Source: Prochilodus magdalenae
Lineage: Eukaryota > Chordata > Actinopteri > Characiformes > Prochilodontidae
Direction of reading: 5' to 3'
Assembly (NCBI GenBank): GCA_024036415.1
Contig: JAMWET010003389.1
Span: forward strand, 1-64,000
Length of the DNA stretch: 64,000 nucleotides
Position numbers and translations under genes: made by a program. Shown piece after piece: positions 34,078 through 44,179 of this stretch. The notes beneath the pieces are model-generated. The model was not told the DNA's origin and did not search any database. It saw only the letters and a program-made list of their open reading frames with translations. Numbering within the stretch: position 1 is the stretch's first letter; each line of letters starts with the position of its first letter.

Positions 34078-35031
34078 CTAAGCTGGTGAGTTGTCTTTTT
34101 TCTCTTTGCAGGACAGCATCTTCAGGAAGGACTGAGGCAGGAAGGGCACCTTCTCTAGGCGGGCCAAGTAAACAAGTGGCTGGACGGTGCTGCTTATATT
34201 CAGGAAGGCAAAACTTACTGGCTGAACATAGCAAAGGAAGAGCGCTGTAGGATAATAATCCTGGAAGGGAAACAGAGCCACTGGAGGCAGGTAATTGCAC
34301 ACAATGATGGCGAGAAGCGATAGCACCATCTTGAAGGCCTTCTTCTTCATGGGGTGCATCTTGTCCTTGCCAGCACCCCGTGAGCGCTTGAGGGCCCATA
34401 AAATGGACAGGTTACACACCACCATCCAGGTAAACGTGACTAGAATCTGACCTGTGAAGACCTTCTCAAAGTGGGGGATGCCTCCAAGGGCTTTGGCTAA
34501 TGCATAAGTTAATATTAGGCACAGGACAAACACAGAGAGGCCGATCCTGTACTTGCTGGCCTTCAGCCGGCCGAAGGTTATGGGGAAAAGCACAGCCATA
34601 AAACGGTCCAAGCAAACGCAGGAAAGGAAGAGAGGGCCGCTGGTGTCCTTTATGCCGTAGGAGAACTTCAACGCCAACCTCACCTTTTTGTTTTTCCATT
34701 GGCAGAAGTTGAGGAATGCTATGGGGGCCATGAGTCCAAAGTAGGCATCCATGAAGGCCAGGCAGCCCAGGAAGACGTCAGAGGTGGTGGGTTCATAGCG
34801 GTTGCGTATCAGGATTGCAATGACCAGGATGTTGGCTGGCAGTCCTGCAATTACATTAAAGCATTCCACTACCAGATCAAAGAGGTTTCCCCCTACCATC
34901 TCCTCACAGCTATTAACAGTACTGGCGGGCTTGTTAGTAGTGTTGGCCTGCTCCATGGTAATGTTATATAGTGAAGGAGTAGAGTTGAGAGTGTAGTTGG
35001 TTCTGGAGTAGATGCCGTATTGCTCCCACAT
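34078..35031 (-). CDS. Orphan class A G-protein-coupled receptor, copy 1
   Basis: 317-residue rhodopsin-like receptor of the plasma membrane. I chose the ATG of MWEQYGIYSR: it is shared by all four copies and lies just after a conserved splice acceptor. The frame is open 36 residues further, but those run through the acceptor. The N-terminus has four N-glycosylation sites (residues 12-32). TM1 about 51-75 with GLPAN; TM2 about 84-110 with LAFMD (D2.50); TM3 about 121-146 ending LDRF instead of DRY; TM4 163-183; TM5 193-214; basic loop SRGAGKDKMHPMKKK; TM6 232-256 with CNYLPP; TM7 262-290 with QPLVY instead of NPxxY; tail Cys (MLSCKE) possibly palmitoylated. Position 3.25 is Arg, not the usual disulfide Cys, and ECL2 is very short. 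Ligand and subfamily unknown; P2Y- or lipid-receptor-like only in a broad sense. Confidence 0.93.
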   Translation of the reverse strand: MWEQYGIYSRTNYTLNSTPSLYNITMEQANTTNKPASTVNSCEEMVGGNLFDLVVECFNVIAGLPANILVIAILIRNRYEPTTSDVFLGCLAFMDAYFGLMAPIAFLNFCQWKNKKVRLALKFSYGIKDTSGPLFLSCVCLDRFMAVLFPITFGRLKASKYRIGLSVFVLCLILTYALAKALGGIPHFEKVFTGQILVTFTWMVVCNLSILWALKRSRGAGKDKMHPMKKKAFKMVLSLLAIIVCNYLPPVALFPFQDYYPTALFLCYVQPVSFAFLNISSTVQPLVYLARLEKVPFLPQSFLKMLSCKEKKDNSPA

Positions 35032-35065
35032 GGTTACAGTACAGTTATGACTGCTGAATGATGTT

Positions 35066-35663
35066 CTGATGGACAAAGAGGAAGAAATGGTAGTATTTAT
35101 TAGATAATTATTTAAAAGAGAGTTGGCAGACATACTCATAGACTTATTGAGCCTGGTTACTTTGTAGCAGTAGTAAAGTAGAGTCTGCTACCCAACTTAA
35201 GCCTGATTTTCATGTACAGTGTCAGGTTTTACACAGTATTGCAGTTCGGGTCATGCTTGAGCTTCAGTTTCATGCCTGTACCTATTACTGCTGAGAAGTA
35301 GGAGTCTTACATGAACAACCTCATCACAACCGTGTCTTATCAAAGTCAGTGGTGCTGTATTAACACCTATAGAGAAGAAATTAATAATCTTTGTAGTTAA
35401 ATGACACTTGTTTTTTATAGAATATCTATGTACCAAACTTGTCAAAATGTATTTTTGCACAAGCATTTTACAGCATCTCCTTATACTTTATATATTTTTA
35501 AACATCACAGCCTGTTTTTTTACTATAACTTTAACAATCACTATCCTGCCTGGTTCCTCTGTATTGTACCTTCTTCAAAATATTGGCTACAGTTATCCAT
35601 TTGCGTTCCAACAGATGGCCAACAGCAGTTATGATCTACATACCTGCAAGTCTACATACCTAC
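35066..35663 (-). other. Predicted 5' UTR intron of receptor copy 1
   Basis: On the minus strand the donor is CAGAG followed by GTAGGTATG (exon 1 ends at 35664). The acceptor is a pyrimidine-rich TTTCTTCCTCTTTGTCCATCAG ending at 35066. Both are conserved in the other copies. Intron length about 598 bases. Exon 1 would be non-coding. Confidence 0.65.
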
Positions 35664-35840
35664 CTCTGATTAACCTTTTCAGAAGTCCTCAGCTGGCTGG
35701 ATTATGCATCAGTTTTAGGGAAGGCAAGGCAGCAGGAACACAGCTGGAAAAGTTCTGGAAGTGAGTTGTTGGCCGCTGGCCCAGAGTGTCAAAAGTTTTG
35801 GGCGGTCACATGTAAATAAATACATAAATATGTAAATAAT
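35664..35840 (-). promoter_or_regulatory. Conserved exon 1/promoter block of receptor copy 1
   Basis: On the minus strand, TATTTATTTACATGTGACCG and a GCCCAAAA stretch (about 35790-35830) are followed by a GTGTTCCTGCTGCCTTGCC block and GGTTAATCAGAG at the donor. The same order recurs upstream of copies 2 and 3 and, weaker, of copy 4. It probably holds the transcription start. The TATTTAT box could serve as a TATA element. Confidence 0.5.
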
Positions 35841-36579
35841 TGGTAATATTGGACTTTGGTAATATCTGCAGCTAATGCAAACGTTTCAGGTGATGAAGTC
35901 ATCAGGCACAATTACATGACGGATAAGAACCACAGCATTTGAGTCTGAATGGTATGTTGGCGTGCCAGTCGCTCTTACAGAATTATTATTCCCTTGTGAA
36001 CAGTTTGCTAAGATGAAAGCCAGCCTTGATCTTATTAGCATTTATGCTGATACCCACTGTATCTTAAGCGGGTATGTTACAAAATGTTCTGTTGGTTCCT
36101 ATTTAGTTTGAGTTCTTCAGAGAAGGCTTATGATTTCTGGGATTGATTTTCTGTGTTGTATCTGGGCACATATATCTAAGTGAGCTATCCTATTGGTTGG
36201 AAGTCTTAGATATTTCACTAGCAGCAAGAGCAGCAGCCTAATGAATAGATTGATAGAAACAGAGAACAGCTGCTTCATGTCTGGTAACAGTGCAACTGCT
36301 ACAAGGTAAATCATATTCCACACCGTCAGACATAATGATAATAAAATAATGCAAACAATAATATTTAAAGTGATTGACAGACAGGTGTCATTAGTAATAG
36401 AACACACTATGAGTTTTAATATTTTTAATGACAAGTCAAAACTATGAAGAAGATGTAAGAGCTTTCCTCAAATAACAAGGTAAAGAAAATGTTTAATTGT
36501 TTTCTAGAAAATGTGCACTGAGCTCCACTGTCTGGTATAGGTTGGAGTGGAGGTGTTGTGCCAGCACATTTTCTTTTCT

Positions 36580-37036
36580 CAATGTAGGTTATTGCACACA
36601 AGGATAGGGAGAAGTGACAGCGACATCTTGAAGGCCTTCTTCTTTATGGCGTGCATCTTGTCTTTGCCAGCACCCTTTGAGCACCCTTTGAGTGAGCCCT
36701 GGTGTCCTTCACACAGTAGGAGAACTTCAGCACCATCCTAGCCTTTTTGTTTTTCCAGCGATAGAAGTTGAGGAAGTTTATGGGAGTCCAACGTAGGCGT
36801 CCATAAAGGCCAGACAGCCCAGGAAGATATCAGAGGTGGTGGGCTTATGATGGTTGTAGATCAGGATAGTAATGACCAGGATGTTGGCTGAAAGTCCTAA
36901 ATTATGTAAAAGCATTGCTGAAAGCATCTGATCAAAGAGGATGCCCTTCATCATTTTCTCACAGCTGCTAAAAACAGGAAGGGGCTGCTCCAGGGTGATG
37001 TTATATGGTGAAGGAGTTGAGAGTGTAGTTTTTTCT
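36580..37036 (-). pseudogene. Receptor pseudogene with TM3-TM5 deleted
   Basis: This is a fifth receptor copy on the minus strand. The N-terminal part (glycosylated region, TM1, TM2, start of TM3) is recognisable from 37036 down to about 36700. At about 36695 the sequence jumps from the KDT motif at the TM3 start directly to the AGKDKMH-like loop before TM6. It ends in TM6, where CNYLP has become CNNLH. Roughly 90 codons and the whole TM7 are gone, and frameshifts occur at both the TM1 and TM2 ends. Exon 1 upstream survives, but the donor is changed to GTCGGT (37299 side). It cannot encode a receptor. Confidence 0.88.
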
Positions 37037-37040
37037 CGTG

Positions 37041-37420
37041 TGGAGCCTCTCTTTATCCTTTTATTTTAGTTTACAATAACACCTTCTGATTTTTACTATG
37101 ACTTTAAAACTAATATGGAAATAATCCCTATCCTGACTGGTTCCTCTGTATTGTGCCTTCTTCAAAGTACAGGCTATAGTGACCTATAGCTGTTCCAACA
37201 GCCTGGAGCAGCACATATAATCTGGTTCTACTTCTTTAACTCTGAAACAGATGGCCAACAACAGTGATGATCTACAGACCTGGTAATCTGCATACCGACC
37301 TCTGATTAACCTCCTCAGAAGTCCTCAGCTGTCTGGATTAAGCATTAGTTTTGGGGAAGGCAAGGCAGCAGGAACACAACTGGAAAGGTGCAAGAATTGT
37401 TACTCATGTTTAACTATGTT
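37041..37420 (-). promoter_or_regulatory. 5' flank of the receptor pseudogene
   Basis: It matches the intron/exon 1 regions of the other copies, including GTGTTCCTGCTGCCTTGCC and GGTTAATCAGAG ending at 37300. The same flank is repeated at 40742-41100 without a receptor behind it. Confidence 0.6.
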
Positions 37421-38564
37421 AAACATTTAACTATGAAAACAAAGGGGATTAATGAGTTGGCAAATTTTGTCCTCAAGGGTTAAAGATATGGCAAAATTTC
37501 TCATTAAGTAAGTAAGCTAGTCTAAGTCTAAGATAAGTCTCAGCTAGTATTAGCTAACCTTAGCTAATTTATTACCACTACTAGTAGGAATGGACAAGTC
37601 ATTTTACCATTTGAGTACTCACTCAAATATAATAAATATATTTGTGCTTCAATGATGTAGCAGTATGCAAATGTTGTTTTGGTGTTCTGCAGTCTGTTTT
37701 CAGTATTTTTAATAAATGTGAATTGCAAAGCACAATATTAAAGAGGCTGAGGTTGCCAAGGCAAAACAAAACCGATGTGGAATGCATAATGTCATTGATG
37801 TTCTTAAACAAAAAATGCCACTAAGATGTCATAATATGTTAGTACCAACTTTGGAATAAGGCTACCTTTATAAAGGATTTATAAATGATTTAAAACTAGG
37901 TTATTATTGGTTGTTAGTTAGGCCATAAACACTTTATAAAGTATAAATAAGCAGTTAAAGCACATTAATAAAAATAGAGCCAACTGATTATCTATATGAT
38001 GTATATTAATATAGACTGAAGGTGAAAGGATTTATGTAGACTGATGGAAAAGATTAAATCAGACAAGAAAACATCAAAATCTGATCTTTAACAGTATTAA
38101 AGCATAAGTGTTCACTGTCGGACTAACAACAGGTCACTGTTGCCCGTCTCATTTATTTGTTGTAACTGCTTATAAATGATTTTAAGGTGTTTGTGACCTC
38201 ATTAATAACCATTAGTAAACTCTTTTTAAACCATTTCTGAACTGGTTATAAAGGTAGCCTTATTCTAAAGTGGGAGCAGTATGTTTATGGTGAGTGAGTT
38301 CTTACACTCTTTGGGAGCAGTGATGCAGGCTAATGTTATATTTACAAGCTGATTAAAACATAAATTACAAAATAATTGGCTTGTCAAATATAAGTGTTTA
38401 CATGATAGTCAAGAACAGAATAAGCCATTTTCTTCTCACCTGCAAAATATTGCTACCTTCAAAACATCACATGACCAACCTGGAGATCAGATCACCTTGT
38501 TAACCATACGGTTCCCTCTCCTGAACCCAAGTCCACCCAAGTCCTGTTTAGATCCTATAGTCCT

Positions 38565-39512
38565 CTAAGCTGGCGAGTTCTCTTTATTCTCTTTGCAGGA
38601 CAGCATCTTCAGGACAGACTGGGGTAGGAAGGGCGCCTTCTTCAGGCGGGACAAGTAGACGAGCGGCTGGGTGCTGCTGCTGATGTTCAGGAAGGCAAAA
38701 CACACAGGCTGAATGTAGCAGTTGAATGTGATTGGGGGATACTGATCCTGGAAGGGGAATAGAGCCACTGGAGGCAAGTAATTGCACACAAGGATGGTGA
38801 GAAGTGACAGCACCATCTTGAAGGCCTTCTTCTTCATGGGGTGCATCTTGTCTTTGCCGGCACCTTTTGAGTGCTTCAGTGCCCAGAGAATAGACAGGTT
38901 ACACACCACCATCCATATAAACGTGACCAGAATCTGACCTGTAAAAACCTTATCAAGGTTGGGGATGCTTCCGACAGCTTTGGCTGAGGCGTAAGCAAAT
39001 GTGAGGCACAGGACAAACACAGAGAGGCCTATCCTGTACTTGCTGGCCTTCAGCTGGCCGAAGGTTATGGGGAAAAGCACAGCCACAAAACGGTCCAAGC
39101 AAATGCAGGAAAGGAAGAGAGGGCCGCTGGTGTCCTTCACACCGTACGTGAATCTGAGCACCATTCTGACATTTATGCTTTTCCAGTAGTAGAGGTTGAG
39201 GAAGTTCATGGGCACCATGAGTCCAAAGTAGGCATCCATGAAGGCCAGGCAGCCCAGGAAGATATCAGACGTGGTGGGCTCATGCCGGTTGTGAATCAGG
39301 ATAGCAATGACCAAGATGTTGGCTGGAAGTCCTACAATTATGTTAAAGCATTGCCCTATCAGGTCAAAGAGGATGCCCTCCATCATGTTCTCACAGCCAT
39401 TAAAAATACTAGGGTTAGTAGCGTTGGCCTGCTCCAGGGTGATGTTATATGGTGAAGGAGTAGAGTTGAGATTGTAGTTTGTTCTGGAGTAGATGCCGTA
39501 TTGCTCCCACAT
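38565..39512 (-). CDS. Orphan class A G-protein-coupled receptor, copy 2
   Basis: 315 residues from MWEQYGIYSR. Same architecture as copy 1: N-glycosylation sites NST, NIT and NAT near the N-terminus, GLPAN in TM1, LAFMD in TM2, CLDRF after TM3, GAGKDKMHPMKKK loop, CNYLPP in TM6, QPLVY in TM7 and MLSCKENKENSPA at the end. The N-terminal Cys (NGCENM) and the Cys at the start of TM7 (FNCYIQP) are kept in all copies and could replace the missing TM3-ECL2 disulfide. It is nearly identical to copy 3, and its 1 kb downstream flank is also nearly identical, so the pair arose by a recent tandem duplication. The predicted 5' intron is only 264 bases, because an internal part is missing relative to copies 1 and 3. 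Confidence 0.93.
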   Translation of the reverse strand: MWEQYGIYSRTNYNLNSTPSPYNITLEQANATNPSIFNGCENMMEGILFDLIGQCFNIIVGLPANILVIAILIHNRHEPTTSDIFLGCLAFMDAYFGLMVPMNFLNLYYWKSINVRMVLRFTYGVKDTSGPLFLSCICLDRFVAVLFPITFGQLKASKYRIGLSVFVLCLTFAYASAKAVGSIPNLDKVFTGQILVTFIWMVVCNLSILWALKHSKGAGKDKMHPMKKKAFKMVLSLLTILVCNYLPPVALFPFQDQYPPITFNCYIQPVCFAFLNISSSTQPLVYLSRLKKAPFLPQSVLKMLSCKENKENSPA

Positions 39513-39546
39513 GGTTACAGTACAGTTATAACTGCTGAAGGATGTT

Positions 39547-39810
39547 CTGATGGACAAAGAGGAAGAAATGGTAGTATTTATTAGTGATTATTATTTATAC
39601 TAAATACTTTTATCTTGATTTACAATAACAGCCTGTTTTTTTTTTTTTTACTATTACTTTAAGACTAATACGTAAATAGTCTCTACCCTGACTGGTTCCT
39701 CTGTATCGTGCTTTCTTCCAAATACATGCCTGAAACAGCACATTTAATCTGGTTCCACTTCTTCAACTCTGAAACAGATACCCAGCGTCAGTGATCATCT
39801 AAATACCTAC
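39547..39810 (-). other. Predicted 5' UTR intron of receptor copy 2
   Basis: Donor CAGAG followed by GTAGGTATTT (exon 1 ends at 39811) and acceptor TTTGTCCATCAG ending at 39547. Shorter than in copies 1 and 3. Confidence 0.65.
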
Positions 39811-39990
39811 CTCTGATTAACCTCCTCAGAAGTCCTCAGCTGGCTAGATTAAGCATTAGTTTTAGTTAAGGCAAGGCAGCAGGAACACAACTGGAAACTT
39901 GATGTTCTGAAAGAGGGTTGATGGTCACTGGTCCAGAGTATCAAAACTTTTGGGCGGTCACATGTAAATAAATAAATATGTAAATGATTG
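39811..39990 (-). promoter_or_regulatory. Conserved exon 1/promoter block of receptor copy 2
   Basis: Same motif order as in copy 1: TATTTATTTACATGTGACCG-like box around 39955-39985, GTGTTCCTGCTGCCTTGCC around 39865-39890, donor at 39810. Confidence 0.5.
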
Positions 39991-40266
39991 GTACCAACAG
40001 GACACCAATAATGACCTGCAGCTGATGCAAACTCCTCACGCTATCAGATTATGATGAATTCATCAGGCAGAATTACGTGACCAGTAGAAATCCCAGCATT
40101 TGAATGGTAGGTTGACGTGCCGGTTTATAGACCTGCCTTTATTGAATTATTATTTGCTTGTAAAAAGCTAACTTTTATTTTATTATCATAATAGAATTAT
40201 ATCGTACTTCATAGAAGGCCTATGATTTCTGGAATTAAAACATACGTATCTGTACGTTCAATTCAT

Positions 40267-40741
40267 TCACACACTTCTGGGTTCTCCTTCTGTCTCTGCA
40301 CGTTACACTTCCCATAATGCACCTTTTATTGCATCAACACCACATGTCACTCCTCCATCAATCAGTAAGGACCTTCTTGTTCCTTATTCCTAGTACACTG
40401 ATTATCACTACCTGTTTGTTATTAAACTCCTTTGTATTTATACACCTTTGTTTGATCTGTCACTTTGTGAGTCTTTGCCAACACTGTTGCATACTGAGCA
40501 TTATCCTGTGTTCTGGTTTCTATCTCTGCTTCGTATCTTGTTTTTTGTGCTTTATCTTAGAGCCACTCTGGTAGGTTCGCTACTCTGTTGATCATCTTGC
40601 CTTCCGCTCTCTGTAAATAAAATTGGTCTAAGGTTTAGATCTGGGAGTGCTGGTGAAGTCAGTCCACCTTTACAGAAAATCTTGTCTATTCCAAGATGGC
40701 GGATCTGAAGGAATTACTTCAGGCTGTGAGTAGTCAGTGAA
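40267..40741 (+). mobile_element. Gypsy LTR and start of gag, copy a (truncated)
   Basis: 408-bp LTR (40267-40674) ending in TTTACA with an AATAAA near 40616, followed by the leader and ATGGCGGATCTGAAGGA (gag start at 40696), which stops after 15 codons. Nearly identical to 44180-44650. The copy ends abruptly at about 40741, where it is fused to receptor 5' flanking sequence. Confidence 0.8.
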
Positions 40742-41100
40742 GACTAATTGTCTAAATTTCTATGCATCAAGACATTACAATTTATTTTTGCACAAGCAGT
40801 TTACATCTTCTCTTTATCCTTTTATCTTAGTTTAGAATAAAACCTTCTCTTTTTAACTATGACTTTAAAATTAATATGTAAATAATCCCTATCCTGACCG
40901 GTTCCTCTGTTTTGTGCCCTCTTCAAAGTACAGGCTGCAGTGATCTATTACGTCCCAACAGCCTGGCACAGCACGTATAATCTGTTTCCACTTCTTTAAC
41001 TCCGAAACAGATAGCCAACAGCAGTGATGATCTACAGACCTGGTAATCTGCATAACTACCTCCTTTGAAGCTTCTCAGAAGGCTTTAACTTTCAGGAGAA
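40742..41100 (-). promoter_or_regulatory. Orphan receptor 5' flank (relic of a lost copy)
   Basis: This stretch matches the intron and exon 1 region of the receptor genes, best that of the pseudogene (37041-37320), with CCTATCCTGAC, ACAGGCTGCAG and TGATGATCTACAGACCTGGTA in order. Instead of a receptor on its left side on the minus strand there is the truncated Gypsy LTR/gag. The donor region is degraded (GTAGTTATG). Confidence 0.7.
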
Positions 41101-42144
41101 CAGGCTTAATTTTGGCTAGAGTGCATAGCTAGCTATGCATCAAGCTAGCTTTGACAAAGTTCAAGTATATATATATATATGTGTGTGTAGGCCTTCTGGA
41201 ATTTCTGCAATTAACATTAAGACAGTAGACAAAGTGTGCTTCATGTTAAGTTTATTTATGCTTCAGTGACGTAGCAGATGCAAATGTTTTCATGTTCTGC
41301 AGTCTTTTTTTCAGTATTTATTAAAAAAATATAAATTGCAAAGCACAGTATTGCCAAGACAAAACGATATTGATGTGGAATCCATAATGCCATCAATGCG
41401 CATGAAACAAAGATGCTTCTAAGATGTTAAATGTTACCAGTTTAAAATAAAGCTACCTCTATGAAGGATTTATAAATGGTTCATGACTTGGCTGTTATTG
41501 TTATCATTGGTTGTTAGTTAGGCCATAAACTTTTCATAAAATATTAATAAGCACCTTAATAAAATAGGGCCAACTGATTATCTATAAGATGTATATAATA
41601 TGGACTGAAGGTGAAAGGATTTATGCAGACTGATGAAAAAAGATTAAATCAGACAAGCAAACATCAAAATCTGATCTTTAACAGTATTAAAGTATGAGTG
41701 TTCACTGTTGGACTAACAACAGGTCACTGTTGCCCGTCTCATTTATTTGTTGTAACTGCTTATAAATGATTTTAAGGTGTTTATGACCTCATTAATAACC
41801 ATTAGTAAACTCTTTTTAAACCATTTATAAACTATTTATAAAGGTAGCCTTATTCTAAAGTGGGAGCAGTATGTTTATGGTGAGTGAGTTCTTACACTCT
41901 TTGGGAGCAGTGATGCAGGCTAATGTTATATTTACAAGCTGATTAAAACATAAATTACAAAATAATTGGCTTGTCAAATATAAGTGTTTACATGATAGTC
42001 AAGAACAGAATAAGCCATTTTCTTCTCACCTGCAAAAAATTGCTACCTTCAAAACATCACATGACCAACCTGGAGCTCAGATCACCTTGTTAACCATACG
42101 GTTCCCTCTCCTGAACCCAAGTCCTGTTTAGATCCTATAGTCCT

Positions 42145-43098
42145 CTAAGCTGGCGAGTTCTCTTTATTCTCTTTGCAGGACAGCATCTTCAGGACAGACT
42201 GGGGTAGGAAGGGCGCCTTCTTCAGGCGGGACAAGTAGACGAGCGGCTGGGTGCTGCTGCTGATGTTCAGGAAGGCAAAACACACTGGCTGAATGTAGCA
42301 GCTGAATGTGATTGGGGGATAATGATCCTGGAAGGGGAATAGAGCCACTGGAGGCAGGTAATTGCACACAAGGATGGCAAGAAGTGACAGCACCATCTTG
42401 AAGGCCTTCTTCTTCATGGGGTGCATCTGGTCCTTGCCGGCACCTTTTGAGCGCTTCAGTGCCCAAAGAATGGATAGGTTACACACCACCATCCATATAA
42501 ACGTGACCAAAATCTGACCTGTAAAAACCTTATCAAGGTTGGGGATGCTTCCGACAGCTCTGGCTGAGGCATAAGCAAATGTGAGGCACAGGACGAACAC
42601 GGAGAGGCCAATCCTGTACTTGGTGGCCTTCAGCCGGCTGAAGGTTATGGGGAAAAGCACGGCCACAAAACGGTCCAGGCAAATGCAGGAAAGGAAGAGG
42701 GGGCCACTGGTGTTCTTTACACCGTACGTGAATTTGAGTGCCATTCTGACATTTATGCTTTTCCAGTAGTAGAGGTTGAGGAAATTCATGGGCACCATGA
42801 GTCCAAAGTAGGCATCCATGAAGGCCAGGCAGCCCAGGAAGATATCAGACGTGGTGGGCTCATGCCGGTTGTGAATCAGGATAGCAATGACCAAGATGTT
42901 GGCTGGAAGTCCTACAATTATGTTAAAGCATTGCCCTATCAGGTCAAAGAGTGTGCCCTCCATCATGCTTTCACAGGAATTAAAAATACTAAAGGGCTTT
43001 TTGGTAGCGTTGGCCTGCTCCAGGGTGATGTTATATGCTGAAGAAGAAGAGTTGAGAGTGTAGTTGGTTCTGGAGTAGATGCCGTATTGCTCCCACAT
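42145..43098 (-). CDS. Orphan class A G-protein-coupled receptor, copy 3
   Basis: 317 residues from MWEQYGIYSR. It differs from copy 2 at few positions. The clearest are NYTLNSSSSAY in the N-terminus, an added KKPF stretch (residues about 32-35), FSRLKATKY in the second intracellular loop and GKDQMH in place of GKDKMH. All signature features are kept: GLPAN, LAFMD, LDRF, CNYLPP, QPLVY, Arg at 3.25 absent as Cys, four N-glycosylation sites and a C-terminal Cys. The open frame, the intact splice sites and the conservative nature of most differences argue for a working gene. Its downstream flank (41230-42144) copies that of gene 2 (37640-38564). Confidence 0.93.
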   Translation of the reverse strand: MWEQYGIYSRTNYTLNSSSSAYNITLEQANATKKPFSIFNSCESMMEGTLFDLIGQCFNIIVGLPANILVIAILIHNRHEPTTSDIFLGCLAFMDAYFGLMVPMNFLNLYYWKSINVRMALKFTYGVKNTSGPLFLSCICLDRFVAVLFPITFSRLKATKYRIGLSVFVLCLTFAYASARAVGSIPNLDKVFTGQILVTFIWMVVCNLSILWALKRSKGAGKDQMHPMKKKAFKMVLSLLAILVCNYLPPVALFPFQDHYPPITFSCYIQPVCFAFLNISSSTQPLVYLSRLKKAPFLPQSVLKMLSCKENKENSPA

Positions 43099-43132
43099 GG
43101 TTACAGTACAGTTATCACTGCTGAATGATGTT

Positions 43133-43724
43133 CTGATGGACAAAGAGGAAGAAATGGTAGTATTTATTAGTGATTATTATTTAAAAGAGAGTTGGCAGAC
43201 ATACTCATAGACTTGTAGAGCCTGGTTACCCTGTACAAGTAGTAAAATAGAGTCTGCTACCCAACTTGAGCCTGAGACCTAATTTTTCATGTACAGTGTC
43301 AGGTTTTACACAGTATTGCAGTTCGGGTCATGCTTGAGCTTCAGTTTCATGCTGGTACATATCTCTGCTGAGAAGTAGGAGTCTTACATAAACAACCTCA
43401 TCCCAACCTTGTCTTATCACAGTCAGTGGTGCTGCATTAACACCTATAGAAATGAATCATCTTTGTAGTTAAATGCCACTTGTTTTTATAGATTTCAATG
43501 TACCAGAACATTACAATTCATTGTTACATGAAAATGTCGCAGCTTCCCTGTATACTTTCATCTTGGTTTAGACTAATAGGTAAACAGTGTCTACCCTGGC
43601 TGGTTCCTCTGTATTGTGCTTTCTTCCAAATACATGCTTGAACCAGCACATTTAATCTTGTTCCACTTGTTTAACTTTGAAACCAGCATCAGTGATCTAC
43701 AGACCTGGAAGTCTACATACCTAC
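43133..43724 (-). other. Predicted 5' UTR intron of receptor copy 3
   Basis: Donor CAGAG followed by GTAGGTATG (exon 1 ends at 43725) and acceptor TTTGTCCATCAG ending at 43133. About 592 bases. A false upstream ATG in this intron (near 43215) is followed by an in-frame stop before the acceptor, unlike in copy 1. Confidence 0.65.
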
Positions 43725-43905
43725 CTCTGATTAACCTCCTCAGAAGTCCTCAGATGGCTGGATTATGCATTAGTTTTAGTCAAGGCTAGGCAGCAGGAAC
43801 ACAACTGGAAACTTGATGTTCTGAAAGAGGGTTGATGGCCACTGGTCCTGAGTGTCAAAACTTTTGGGCGGTCACATGTAAATAAATAAATATGTAAATG
43901 ATTGG
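43725..43905 (-). promoter_or_regulatory. Conserved exon 1/promoter block of receptor copy 3
   Basis: TATTTATTTACATGTGACCG-like box near 43865-43895, a GTGTTCCTGCTGCC block near 43795, donor at 43724. Nearly identical to the block of copy 2. Confidence 0.5.
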
Positions 43906-44179
43906 TACCAACAGGACACCAATAATGACCTGCAGCTGATGCAAACTCTTCACGCTATCAGATGATGATGAATTCATCAGGCAGAATTACATGACCAGTA
44001 GAAATCCAAGCATTTGAATGGTAGGTTGACGTGCCAGTTTATAGACCTGCCTTTATAGAATTATTATTTGCTTGTAAACAGCTATCTTTTATTTTATTAT
44101 CATAATAGAATTATATTGTACTTCAGAGAAGGCCTATGATGTCTGGAAATTAAACATGCGTATCTGTACTTTAATTCAT

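Noticed and set aside
34699..34971. Plus-strand open frames opposite the receptor genes (also at 39001, 42581, 46195, 46651)
   Set aside because: They are shadows of the receptor codons on the other strand, with no domain and no conserved start.
35032..35139. N-terminal extension MSMSANSLLNNYL of receptor copy 1
   Set aside because: It runs through the conserved splice acceptor. The equivalent in copy 3 has an in-frame stop, and copies 2 and 4 lack it.
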